The notes under the pieces were generated by a model. It did not search any database. It saw only the letters and a program-made list of their open reading frames with translations, and had not been told where the DNA came from. DNA of 64,000 nt, from assembly GCF_004217175.1 (NCBI RefSeq), contig NZ_SHKI01000009.1, positions 16,796-80,795 on the forward strand, in the 5' to 3' direction. A program made the translations under genes and the position numbers. Each line of letters begins with the position of its first letter. The first letter of the stretch is position 1. Below are positions 14,840-22,735 of the stretch, piece after piece. The stretch is from Leucobacter luti. GTDB taxonomy: Bacteria; Actinomycetota; Actinomycetes; Actinomycetales; Microbacteriaceae.

Positions 14840-15405
14840 GCGAGGCGGGCGTCCCAGAACTCGCGCAGCTGCGCGCTCTTGCGGAACACGATCGTGTCCC
14901 AGTCCTCGTCGGTCGTGGCGCTGTCGGCGAAGTCGGACGGGATCTTGAAGAGCTGCAGCGGCACGTCGAAGCGCGCGCACACGCTTGCGTAGGCGTACGC
15001 CTCCATGTCGACGAGCGCTGCCCCGAGCCCCGCGATGTGCGCGCGCTGCGCGTCATCCTTCACGAACACGTCGCCCGTGGCGATCGTCGCCGTGCGTTCG
15101 GGCAGCAGCACCTCGCCAGCTGGCTCGAACTCGGGGGACGGCAGCGAGAAGTCGTGCTGCACCACGCGGGTCACCTGGACCACGTCTTCGAGGCTGAGCC
15201 GGTCCGGGCCGTCGCCCACGACGCCGGCGGTGCCGAGCACCACGACCCGCCCGACCGGTGCCTCCGCGGGAGCCTCGGCGAGCGCCGCGGCGAGCGCGAC
15301 CGCTCCCTGCACCTTGCCGACACCGGTCACCAGGTGCGGCACGTCTGCGAAGGCGGAGGCCTCGTCCCGGTGTGCAAATACGAGCAGCGTGGTGGACTCC
15401 GTCAT
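14836..15405 (-). CDS. 5'-methylthioadenosine/S-adenosylhomocysteine nucleosidase-like protein
   Basis: 189 aa, nucleoside-phosphorylase superfamily. VTGVGKVQGAVALAAAL, VVVLGTAGVVG and ALVDMEAYAYASVC (substrate Glu in the DMEA motif) are family-like, and FKIPSDFADS supplies the late Asp. It is shorter than canonical MtnN (about 230 aa). Predicted to cleave SAH to S-ribosylhomocysteine, the LuxS substrate; luxS lies 0.9 kb away, which supports that role. Confidence 0.75.
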   Translation of the reverse strand: MTESTTLLVFAHRDEASAFADVPHLVTGVGKVQGAVALAAALAEAPAEAPVGRVVVLGTAGVVGDGPDRLSLEDVVQVTRVVQHDFSLPSPEFEPAGEVLLPERTATIATGDVFVKDDAQRAHIAGLGAALVDMEAYAYASVCARFDVPLQLFKIPSDFADSATTDEDWDTIVFRKSAQLREFWDARLA

Positions 15406-15744
15406 GTCTGGTTCTCCCCTGCGCCCGAGCGCTTCGCGAATGAATTCCGGACCAAGACTAGCGTTTTTCGAAGACTTGTTCTAAACTGAGGGAAGCTCAC
15501 AAGTAGCTCGCGTGATTTTCCTCGAATCTCGAAGGAATGCCTCCCGCTCCGCGATGTGCAACTTGTAGCTTCTGATGCACACCGGTCATCCATAGGGCCG
15601 CGCATCTTGCTTCGTCGGCGTTTGGCCTGCACTCACCGGAGTGCTCCAGTTCCGACGCAGCCCAGGCTCGATCTCGAGCCCCGCACCCGCGAGAAAGACT
15701 TGGCGGGTTCCGCACCACGACGGTGCGGCGCGAAAGGACACACC
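15406..15744. other. Intergenic stretch, 339 bp
   Basis: Of lower GC than its surroundings. I see no convincing gene; a short frame on either strand lacks coding bias. It must hold the promoters of the nucleosidase (leftward) and of the 101-aa gene (rightward). Confidence 0.5.
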
Positions 15745-16050
15745 ATGACTTACCACTCAACACACACGACTCGCGACGCCGCGAAGTCGCAGCGCGCAGC
15801 GCTGCGTACCCCGTACCACTCCCTCGGCAACGAGACCGAGATGCGCGTGCCCGGCTGGGCGCAGCACCGCTCGGTCTACCGCACGTCGGGCCGCACGCTC
15901 TACCTCGTCGAGACCGACCGTCCCGCCGAGGCGCGCCGCGACCTCGAGCGCCTCACCCGCTCCGGGTGGGACGTGCGCGTCGAGCCGGCTCAGGCCGGTG
16001 AGATGACTCGCATCGCACTCACGCGCAGCGACGTCGCGCGCGCCGCGTAG
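15745..16050 (+). CDS. Small conserved-looking hypothetical protein
   Basis: 101 aa, soluble, Arg/Thr-rich. [20 protein letters not shown] followed by [20 protein letters not shown] resembles a compact alpha/beta fold of about 60 residues behind a disordered N-terminus. RBS GAAAGGA lies ten bases upstream of the ATG. Family not recognised. Confidence 0.55.
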   Translation: MTYHSTHTTRDAAKSQRAALRTPYHSLGNETEMRVPGWAQHRSVYRTSGRTLYLVETDRPAEARRDLERLTRSGWDVRVEPAQAGEMTRIALTRSDVARAA

Positions 16051-16056
16051 CCGCCG

Positions 16057-16110
16057 CTCGGCGCGCAGCTTCCGTTCGGCGCGCAGCCGCCGTTCGGCGC
16101 GCAGCGTGCG
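16057..16110. repeat. Three tandem 18-bp repeats
   Basis: Units TTCGGCGCGCAGCNNNCG occur at 16057, 16075 and 16093, directly after the hypothetical gene; only the variable triplet and first base differ. Confidence 0.8.
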
Positions 16111-16145
16111 GACGATACTCGGCCGCGCGCTGCGCACTCGCCGTC

Positions 16146-16187
16146 ACGCCGGGCAGCCCGGATCCTCGGATCCCCGCTGCCCGGCGT
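16146..16187. terminator. Hairpin terminator
   Basis: ACGCCGGGCAGC (16146-16157) pairs perfectly with GCTGCCCGGCGT (16176-16187) around GGATCC palindromes, and TTT follows. Confidence 0.7.
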
Positions 16188-16298
16188 TTCTGTGTGCACC
16201 GCCGGTCCTGCGGCCCCCGCGCGCGCCGCGGTGTCGCCGCGGCGACTCCGCGGTGTCGCCGTGTGACGCGCGCCCGCTCGCGGTCAGAGATCCGTCGC

Positions 16299-16304
16299 TA
16301 CACT
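16299..16304 (+). promoter_or_regulatory. luxS -10 box, probably leaderless
   Basis: TACACT ends six bases before the ATG at 16311 and no Shine-Dalgarno sequence is visible, so transcription probably starts at or beside the start codon. Confidence 0.5.
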
Positions 16305-16310
16305 TGCCGC

Positions 16311-16802
16311 ATGAGCGACGTCGAACTTGCCGAAGTAGAGAGCTTCTCCCTCGACCACACCAAAGTCCTTGCGCCCTATGTGCGCCTCATTGGCGTCGAA
16401 CGCGGCCCCAAGGGTGACGCGATCTCAAACTTCGACGTCCGCCTCGTGCAGCCGAACGAGCAGGAGATCCCCACCGCCGGGCTGCACACCATTGAGCACA
16501 CGCTCGCGGCGCTGCTCCGCACCCGATTCGACGGCCTCATCGACATCTCGCCGTTCGGCTGCCGCACGGGCTTCCACCTCATTGCCTGGGGTGAGCCGAG
16601 CGTTGAGACCGTCGCGGCGGCGATCAAGTCAGCGCTCGACGACCTCGCGCACCGCGTGACCTGGGCCGACGTGCCCGGCACCGAGGCGATCAGCTGCGGC
16701 AACTACCGCGACCACAGCCTGCACTCGGCGCAGGAGTGGGCGAAGGTCGTGCTGGATCGGGGCATCAGCCTCGATCCGTTCGATCGCTCACGTATCGCGT
16801 AG
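16311..16802 (+). CDS. luxS: S-ribosylhomocysteine lyase
   Basis: A 163-aa metalloenzyme that splits S-ribosylhomocysteine to homocysteine and DPD, the precursor of autoinducer-2. Metal ligands are His59 and His63 in HTIEH and Cys129 in ISCGN; catalytic Glu62 and Cys84 (PFGCRTGF) are present. In the methyl cycle it acts after a nucleosidase such as the one at 14.8 kb. The ATG at 16311 is set by alignment to the family N-terminus and by the promoter. Confidence 0.96.
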   Translation: MSDVELAEVESFSLDHTKVLAPYVRLIGVERGPKGDAISNFDVRLVQPNEQEIPTAGLHTIEHTLAALLRTRFDGLIDISPFGCRTGFHLIAWGEPSVETVAAAIKSALDDLAHRVTWADVPGTEAISCGNYRDHSLHSAQEWAKVVLDRGISLDPFDRSRIA

Positions 16803-16815
16803 CGCAGCCCGCCCC

Positions 16816-17148
16816 GTGCACGTAGAGTTCGCCGCGACCCCGTACCCGTGGGAGGCGCGCACGCAGCTGTGGGTGTTCGTCGATCTCCCCGCGCCGTTGG
16901 CCGCAGACATCGCCGAGATTCCCCGGCCCCGGGCCGGATTCGGTGCCGTCCGTGTCGAGGCAAGGATCGGGCTCACCGTCTGGCGCACCTCGATCTTCCC
17001 CGGCGGGCAGGGCGGCGGCGCGAGCTCCGACGGCGACCCGGCCCCCGAGCCCGGCTACATCCTCCCCCTCAAAAAGGCGGTGCGCGTGGCTGAGGGCGTG
17101 GAGCTCGGCCGCGAGGTGACGATCGGGCTCACCGTCCTCGACCTGTAG
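16816..17148 (+). CDS. DUF1905 domain protein
   Basis: 110 aa starting at GTG. The pattern LWVFVDLPAPLAADIAEIPR, GFGAVRVEARIGLTVWRTSI and YILPLKKAVRVAEGVELG is the DUF1905 small beta-barrel. Function unknown. It begins 13 bp after luxS and may be cotranscribed. Confidence 0.8.
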   Translation: MHVEFAATPYPWEARTQLWVFVDLPAPLAADIAEIPRPRAGFGAVRVEARIGLTVWRTSIFPGGQGGGASSDGDPAPEPGYILPLKKAVRVAEGVELGREVTIGLTVLDL

Positions 17149-17202
17149 GCGCGGGCCGGGGCGCGTGGCCCGGCCTGGGCGCGCGGCCCGGCCACCCGAC
17201 CC

Positions 17203-17365
17203 GGCCCGCAGATCCGACCCCCTACGCCACATCCGACCCGCTTCGCGCGGGCCCACCGCCGCAGAACCGGGTCGGATCTGCGCGGACGGGTCGGATCTGC
17301 GACATGGTCGCAGTGCAGGTGCAGGTGCAGGTGCCGACTGAGCGCGGACACCGAGCCCCTGCGCA
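17203..17365. repeat. Long direct repeat, copy 1
   Basis: Starts GGCCCGCAGATCCGACCCCC. The first about 85 bp are nearly identical to 17498 onward (period 295 bp), then the similarity decays. Internally palindromic: CAGATCCGACCC is answered by GGGTCGGATCTG. Confidence 0.8.
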
Positions 17366-17497
17366 GCGCAGCCTCCATCTGGCCGACCGGCCGTGCCCTC
17401 GGGCACCCGGCCAGGCCCGGCCCGAGGCGGCGCGGCGCGGCTCAGCGCGTACGCCCTGCCCAGCGCGGACGCCCTGCCCAGCCGCCCAGCCCGGCCC

Positions 17498-17657
17498 GGC
17501 CCGCAGATCCGACCCCCTACGCCACATCCGACCCGCTTCGCGCGGGCCCACCGCCCCAGAACCGGGTCGGATCTGCGCGGGCGGGTCGGATCTGAGACAC
17601 AGTCGCGGTGCAGGCGCCGGTGTCAACTGAGCTCGGGCGCCGAGCCCCTCCGCGGAC
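17498..17657. repeat. Long direct repeat, copy 2
   Basis: Diverged partner of 17203-17365, followed at 17653-17700 by two more GCGGACGGGTCGGATCA units in tandem. Confidence 0.8.
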
Positions 17658-17749
17658 GGGTCGGATCAGCGCGGACGGGTCGGATCAGCGCGGACGGGCC
17701 GGGCCAGGCACCCGCGCCCCGCGGCGCCGCGCCGCGGGCAGCGTGAGCC

Positions 17750-18505
17750 CTAGGAGACCAGCACGTCAAGGGCGCTCGTGAGCGCCCCGTCGACCGCCTG
17801 GGTCACGATCTCGCGGTACGGGTCGTAGCCGTCCATCGATTCGTCGGCGGCGGCGAGCGGGTTCCCGTCGATCGCGAACACCGCGCCAGCCTCGATCCCG
17901 TGCAACGACGCGATCACGAACAGCGCCGACGCCTCCATCTCGACCGCAACGATGCCGGCGCGCTGCCACATCTGGTGGTCGATGCCAACGATCGCGTCGC
18001 TCGGGTAGAACATGTCGCCCGTGAGCACGATGCCGCTGTGCACGCGGAGGCCCGTCTTCGCCGCGGCCTCGCGCAGCGCGATCGTGAGCTCCGGGGTCGC
18101 GATCGCAGGGAACTCCGTGGGGACGAGCTGGTGGCTGATACCGTCAGCGCGCACCGCGCCAGTGGCGACCACGATCGCGCCGTCGACAACCTCGGGCTGG
18201 ATCCCACCGGCGGTGCCGGATCGGATGATGCGCGTCACGCCGCCGCGCGCGAGCTCCTCGAAGCAGACCGCGGCGCCCGCGGCGCCAACACCGTGCGAGG
18301 CGACCGTGACGGGCACGCCGCGGTAGCTGCCGGCGTAGACGTGGTACTCGCGGTTGGCGGTGAGCTGGCGAGCATCGTCGAGCAGTTCGGCAACGCGGGC
18401 GGCGCGGCCGGGGTCGCCGACCACGAGTGCGCGGTCAGCGAGGTCGGCGACGCGGGCGCGCAGCAGCGGGAGTTCGGCGTCGGCGGGAAGTCGGACGGGT
18501 GCCAT
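17750..18505 (-). CDS. Nucleoside phosphorylase (uridine/purine phosphorylase family)
   Basis: 251 aa. Phosphate/ribose-site motifs: LVVGDPGRA, GVGAAGAAVCFEELARGG, RSGTAGGIQ and AVEMEASALFVIAS (the EMExx ribose-binding Glu). Hexameric uridine-phosphorylase-like proteins cleave nucleosides to base plus ribose-1-phosphate. It follows the MTA/SAH deaminase by 74 bp on the same strand, so it may act on the deaminated product; the actual nucleoside is not determined by sequence. Confidence 0.88.
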   Translation of the reverse strand: MAPVRLPADAELPLLRARVADLADRALVVGDPGRAARVAELLDDARQLTANREYHVYAGSYRGVPVTVASHGVGAAGAAVCFEELARGGVTRIIRSGTAGGIQPEVVDGAIVVATGAVRADGISHQLVPTEFPAIATPELTIALREAAAKTGLRVHSGIVLTGDMFYPSDAIVGIDHQMWQRAGIVAVEMEASALFVIASLHGIEAGAVFAIDGNPLAAADESMDGYDPYREIVTQAVDGALTSALDVLVS

Positions 18506-18579
18506 GTGAGGGCCTTTCGGTACGTGGGTGAGGTGTGATGATCTGGAGCCGGGCGGGCGCGGAGCGGAGTTGAGCGAGC

Positions 18580-19956
18580 CTAGACAGACGGAGAAGACGA
18601 GGCGTCCGCGGCCGATGCGTCACCGGCCGACGCCGCGAGCCCGGCGAGGCGCGCGCGGCTTGCCGCCGCCCGGGTGCGAATCTCAGCGGCGTCGAGCGTG
18701 AGGTGCGCGCCGTCGGCGTACACGTGCCGGCCGCCGATGAACACGTGGCGCACGTCTGCACCGGTCGCCGCGAAGCCCAGGTGCGAGACGAGGGCCGCGG
18801 GGTCGAAGGGCGTGGCAGCCGCGCCGGTGATGTCGAGCGCGATCACGTCGGCGAGACGCCCCACCTCGAGCGCGCCGGTCTCGGGGAACCCGATCGCCTC
18901 GGCGCCGCGCCGCGTCGCGATGTCGAGCACGTCTGACGCACGCACAATCGCCGCATCCTGGCGCGCGCCGCGGTGCAGGATCGTGGCCGTCTTGATCTCC
19001 TCGAACAGATCGAGCGTGTTGTTGCTCGCGACCGAGTCGGTGCCGAGGGTGAGCCGGATCCCGGCCTCCTGCCACTCGGGGAGGGGCGCGATCCCGTTGC
19101 CGAGCTTCAGGTTTGAGACCGGGTTGTGGCTGATCGCGGCCCCGGTGCGCGCGAAGAGCTCGATCTCGCCCGGCGTGAGGTGCACGCAGTGGGCGGCGAG
19201 CACGCGCGCGGCGAACAGCCCCACGGACTCGAGGTGGTCGGCCGGCGTGGCGCCGTACCGCTCGGTGATCTGGGCGACCTCCGCGGCCGATTCGGAGACG
19301 TGCGTGTGAATGGGGATGTCGCGCGCGACGGCGCGCTCTGCAATGTCGCTGAGGAACTCGGGCGGCGAGGTGTACGGCGCGTGCGGGCCGTAGGCGATCG
19401 AGATCTGCGCGTCGTCCGCGTAGTGCGCGGCGAGCTGCTCGGTGAGCTCGGTGACGGCCGCGCCGTCTGCCGGCGAAACCCCGGGGAACCCGACGATGCC
19501 GGGCGCGAACGAGGCCGGCGCGATCAGCGCGCGCATGCCGGCCGAGCGCACGAGCTCGATCAGCTCGGCGTCCCAGTGGTACATGTCGGCGAACGCCGTG
19601 GTGCCGGTCTCGATCATTTCGACGAGCGCGAGCTGCAGGCCGGCGGCGACATCGTCGTGGGTGAGGTGCTGTTCAAGCGCCTGCACCGCCGCGAGCCAGG
19701 GCATGAAGCCCTCGTCGTCAGAGACACCGCGCAGCAGCGTCATCGCCGAGTGCGTGTGCCCGTTCACAAGGCCGGGCATGAGCACCTGGCCCGGGAGATC
19801 GCGGATCTCTGCTTCGCTCGGCAGCTCGGCGTCCGGACGCGGCGATCCGGCATACGAGATCCGACCAGCGTCATCGAACGCGAGCTCGGCTGGCGCGACG
19901 GCGCCCTCGGGCGTGAGCAGCGCTGCGGCGCGCAGCACGGTAACGGTTTCGCTCAT
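18580..19956 (-). CDS. 5-methylthioadenosine/S-adenosylhomocysteine deaminase-like amidohydrolase
   Basis: A 458-aa metal-dependent amidohydrolase of the MtaD/TrzN group. Metal motif GLVNGHTHSAMTLLRG, later HTHVSESAAEVAQ, AAHCVHLTPGEI and SHNPVSNLKLGNG, and the terminal Asp in TLGTDSVASNN. The family deaminates the adenine ring of MTA, SAH or related nucleosides. Start at 19956 follows GGGGAGG. Cotranscription with the phosphorylase gives a two-step adenine-nucleoside salvage route. Confidence 0.88.
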   Translation of the reverse strand: MSETVTVLRAAALLTPEGAVAPAELAFDDAGRISYAGSPRPDAELPSEAEIRDLPGQVLMPGLVNGHTHSAMTLLRGVSDDEGFMPWLAAVQALEQHLTHDDVAAGLQLALVEMIETGTTAFADMYHWDAELIELVRSAGMRALIAPASFAPGIVGFPGVSPADGAAVTELTEQLAAHYADDAQISIAYGPHAPYTSPPEFLSDIAERAVARDIPIHTHVSESAAEVAQITERYGATPADHLESVGLFAARVLAAHCVHLTPGEIELFARTGAAISHNPVSNLKLGNGIAPLPEWQEAGIRLTLGTDSVASNNTLDLFEEIKTATILHRGARQDAAIVRASDVLDIATRRGAEAIGFPETGALEVGRLADVIALDITGAAATPFDPAALVSHLGFAATGADVRHVFIGGRHVYADGAHLTLDAAEIRTRAAASRARLAGLAASAGDASAADASSSPSV

Positions 19957-20102
19957 CGCGGTTCCTCCCCTGTCGAAATTCCCACGCCCAACTGTACCCG
20001 CGCGTGCGGGATCGCCGCTGACGGCCGGCCACCGCGCGCACGGCGCTGGGCAGGGCAGCCCGACCGACGGATCCCGGTGTCCCGGCGTCCCGGTGGGCGC
20101 AC

Positions 20103-20933
20103 CTACCAGCCGGGGGTGGCGAGCATGCCGCCGTCGACCGCGAGGTCCTGGCCCGTGATGAACGTGGCGCCAGCGGATGCGAGCAGCACGCACGCGTTGC
20201 CGATGTCCGCCGCCGTCGCGAGCCGCCCGAGGGGGGCATGCGCCGTCCAGCTCGCGACGCCCTCGGGCCACGCCTCCGCGAGCCCGGGCCGATCCACGAG
20301 CCCCGGGGACACGGTGTTGACGCGGATCCCGTCGGGGCCGAGCTCGAGCGCGGCGGCGCGCGCGTGCATCACCAGACCGGCCTTTGCAACCGCGTAGTGC
20401 GCGTGCGCGGGCGCCGGGCGGCTCGCTTCGACGGAGGCAATGTGGGTGATCCACCGATTCGACACGCCGGCACCACCGGCGCCGGCAGCGCTACCGCCTC
20501 CGGCCTCAGCGTCCGCGCGCATTGCCGCCGCGGCCTCGCGCGAGAGCTCGAACACGGCGCCGAGGTTGGTGCCGAGCACCTCGTCCCACTCGGCGCGAGT
20601 GGTGTCGGTGAGTGGGGCGAGCGGCTGGATGCCCGCGTTGTTGACGAGCCCGTCGAGCCCGCCGAGCGCCTCGACGGCGTCGGCGACCAGTCCGGCCGCG
20701 GCCCCGTCGAGCGCGAGGTCGGCGCGCACGGCGACCGCGGTGACGCCGCGATCACGCAGCTCCTCCACGAGCTCGAAGACCGGAGCCGCCGAACCGCGGT
20801 AGTGCAGCGCGAGGTGCGCGCCCGCCGCGGCAAAGCGCCGCGCGATGCCGCCGCCCACGCCGCCGGAGGCGCCGGTAACCAGCACGCGCTGCCCGCTGAG
20901 ATCCGGCAGGGTCGTGTCCTGTCGCGTCACCAT
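20103..20933 (-). CDS. Short-chain dehydrogenase/reductase
   Basis: 276-aa classical SDR: cofactor motif VTGASGGVGGGIA, NNAG (LVNNAGIQPLAP), catalytic Ser (THIASVEAS) and Tyr-Lys in YAVAKAGL, and the terminal ITGQDLAVDGG. An acidic or Arg residue after the first strand cannot decide NAD versus NADP with confidence. A Gly/Ala insert lies before the catalytic Ser. It starts three bases after the isoprenyl transferase gene, so the two are coexpressed. Confidence 0.88.
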   Translation of the reverse strand: MVTRQDTTLPDLSGQRVLVTGASGGVGGGIARRFAAAGAHLALHYRGSAAPVFELVEELRDRGVTAVAVRADLALDGAAAGLVADAVEALGGLDGLVNNAGIQPLAPLTDTTRAEWDEVLGTNLGAVFELSREAAAAMRADAEAGGGSAAGAGGAGVSNRWITHIASVEASRPAPAHAHYAVAKAGLVMHARAAALELGPDGIRVNTVSPGLVDRPGLAEAWPEGVASWTAHAPLGRLATAADIGNACVLLASAGATFITGQDLAVDGGMLATPGW

Positions 20934-20936
20934 TGG

Positions 20937-21722
20937 TTAGCCTCCGAGTCGTCGCTGGCGGAAAGAGTAGTCGCGCAGTGCGCGCAGGAAGTCGACCTCG
21001 CGCAGGTCGGGATAGAGCGCCTCAACGAAGTAGAACTCGGAGTGCGCTGACTGCCAGATCATAAAGTCCGAGAGGCGCTGCTCGCCGGAGGTGCGGATCA
21101 CCAGATCCGGATCCGCCTGGCCGCGCGTCCACAGGTGCTCCCCGATCATCTCGGGGGTGAGTCGTTCCTCGAGCGTGTCGATTGTGCCGCCGGCGGCCTG
21201 GTGCTCGGCGATCACGCTGCGCACCGCGGCCGCGATCTCGCTGCGTCCGCCGTAGCCGACCGCGAGGTTGATGTGCAGGCCGGTGTGGTCAGCCGTCGCG
21301 GCCTCAGCTGCGGCGAGCGCCGCGGTGAGTTCTTCGGAGAGCCCCTCGCAGGACCCCACGTGTTTGACCCGCCACCGGGGGTTCTCCGCGAGCTGCGCGG
21401 CGAGCTCGGCGATAATCCCGAGCAGGTCGTCGAGCTCCTGGCGGTCGCGCGCGTTGAGGTTGTCCGCGGACAGGAGGTACAGCGTGACCGTGTGGATTCC
21501 GGCCTCTTCACACCAGCCGAGAAGCTCGGGAACTTTCTGTGCCCCGGCGCGGTGGCCGAAGGCTGCACGCTCCTGCAGCCGCTGCTTTGCCCAGCGCCGG
21601 TTGCCGTCGACGATCACGGCGATGTGCTGCGGCACGCGGGCGAGGTCGATTTCCCGGCGCAGGCGACGCTGATAGAGCCGGTAGAGCAGACCGGTGCGTG
21701 GCGTCGACGGCGGGGGGTTCAC
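20937..21722 (-). CDS. uppS: cis-Isoprenyl transferase (UppS / Z-FPP synthase family)
   Basis: About 261 aa. Signature AVIVDGNRRWAKQR, FGHRAGAQKV, LYLLSADNLNAR, and the C-terminal DLVIRTSGEQRLSDFMIWQS and FVEALYPDLREVDF. It elongates allylic diphosphates with cis geometry for lipid-carrier synthesis; Actinobacteria often have two paralogues, and this one sits in the same context as the short-chain enzyme Rv1086 of Mycobacterium, so a short product is possible. The GTG at 21722 is preferred over 21815, which would run into the divergent promoter. Confidence 0.9.
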   Translation of the reverse strand: MNPPPSTPRTGLLYRLYQRRLRREIDLARVPQHIAVIVDGNRRWAKQRLQERAAFGHRAGAQKVPELLGWCEEAGIHTVTLYLLSADNLNARDRQELDDLLGIIAELAAQLAENPRWRVKHVGSCEGLSEELTAALAAAEAATADHTGLHINLAVGYGGRSEIAAAVRSVIAEHQAAGGTIDTLEERLTPEMIGEHLWTRGQADPDLVIRTSGEQRLSDFMIWQSAHSEFYFVEALYPDLREVDFLRALRDYSFRQRRLGG

Positions 21723-21810
21723 CCTCAGAGTGTACCGTCCTCCGGGATACCCCCACCTGGGGAAGCTGGGGATACCCGACATATATGCACCCGCGGATCT
21801 GTGCAGAACA

Positions 21811-21816
21811 TACACT
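21811..21816 (+). promoter_or_regulatory. hlyIII -10 box, probably leaderless
   Basis: TACACT ends six bases before the ATG at 21823, the same arrangement as at luxS. Confidence 0.45.
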
Positions 21817-21822
21817 CAGGAC

Positions 21823-22626
21823 ATGACCTCCTCCGGTGGCAACGGTTTCTCCCCCGACGGCGCCCCCGGGCGCGGTCCCGAGTCGGAGCCGCCGGAGGCG
21901 CAGCGTCCGCTGCCCGAACCGGACAGGCTGTCGCTCCCCCTCCTCGCCGCAGCCAATGAGCCGGCGCGGGATGAGGTACCCGCCGAACAGAAGCCGCTGT
22001 GGCGGGGCTGGATCCACGCCGGCACGTTCCCGGTTGCGGTTGCGGGCGGAATCGTGCTGATCAGCCTCGCCCACGGCCCCGTGGCCAAGTGGGCGTCGGC
22101 CGTGTTCATGCTCACGAGCATGCTGCTGTTCGGGGTGTCGGCGCTGTACCACCGCATCAACTGGAAGCCGCGCACCAAGCAGCTGTTCCGCCGCCTCGAC
22201 CACGCAAACATCTTCCTCCTGATCGCGGGCACGTACACGCCGCTGGCGCTCCTGGCGCTCCCGCCGGAGAAGGGGATTCTGCTGCTCGTGCTCGTGTGGG
22301 CCGGCGCCCTGCTGGGGATCGGGTTCCGGGTGTTCTGGATCGGTGCACCGCGCTGGCTCTACGTGCCGCTGTACGTGCTGCTGGGCTGGGCGGCGGTGAT
22401 GTATATCGTCGACATCGCGCACGCGAGCCTCGCCGCGATGGTCCTCGTGGTGGTGGGCGGGCTGCTCTACACCCTGGGCTCGGTGGTGTACGGCATGAAG
22501 CGGCCGAACCCGATCCCCGGGGTGTTCGGCTTCCACGAAATTTTCCACGCGCTCACCACGATCGCGTTCCTGTGCCACTGGACCGCGGCGCTCCTGGTGG
22601 CGTTGGATCCCGTCTACCTGCGGTAG
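21823..22626 (+). CDS. Hemolysin III / PAQR-family membrane protein
   Basis: 267 aa. About 55 polar N-terminal residues, then seven hydrophobic segments. Family motifs: SALYHRINW, DHANIFLLIAGTYTP, and the distal FGFHEIFHALT with the metal-binding His residues. Named for hemolysis but usually a membrane hydrolase or homeostasis protein of unclear substrate. Divergent from the isoprenyl transferase gene, as in mycobacteria. Confidence 0.9.
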   Translation: MTSSGGNGFSPDGAPGRGPESEPPEAQRPLPEPDRLSLPLLAAANEPARDEVPAEQKPLWRGWIHAGTFPVAVAGGIVLISLAHGPVAKWASAVFMLTSMLLFGVSALYHRINWKPRTKQLFRRLDHANIFLLIAGTYTPLALLALPPEKGILLLVLVWAGALLGIGFRVFWIGAPRWLYVPLYVLLGWAAVMYIVDIAHASLAAMVLVVVGGLLYTLGSVVYGMKRPNPIPGVFGFHEIFHALTTIAFLCHWTAALLVALDPVYLR

Positions 22627-22735
22627 CGCGGTCGCGTATCGGGGGCGCCCCGGTACGCGCGCGCGGCGTGAGCGCACCACCCCGGCCCGCACCGCCCCGG
22701 CCCGCACGCACCCCCGGCCGCACCGCCCCGGACCG

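Larger units (their letters stand above)
17149..17749. other. Gene-free repeat region, 601 bp
   Basis: No coding frame with credible features. Contains two diverged copies of a segment of about 160 bp, each with inverted GATCCGACCC / GGGTCGGATC elements, plus extra copies of CGCGGACGGGTCGGATC. Confidence 0.7.

Noticed and set aside
17203..17700. Repeats considered as a CRISPR array
   Set aside because: Only two long diverged copies and irregular short units; no constant repeat-spacer spacing and no cas genes.
20937..21815. Isoprenyl transferase start at 21815
   Set aside because: The extra 31 residues lie over the divergent hlyIII promoter; GTG 21722 gives the family N-terminus.
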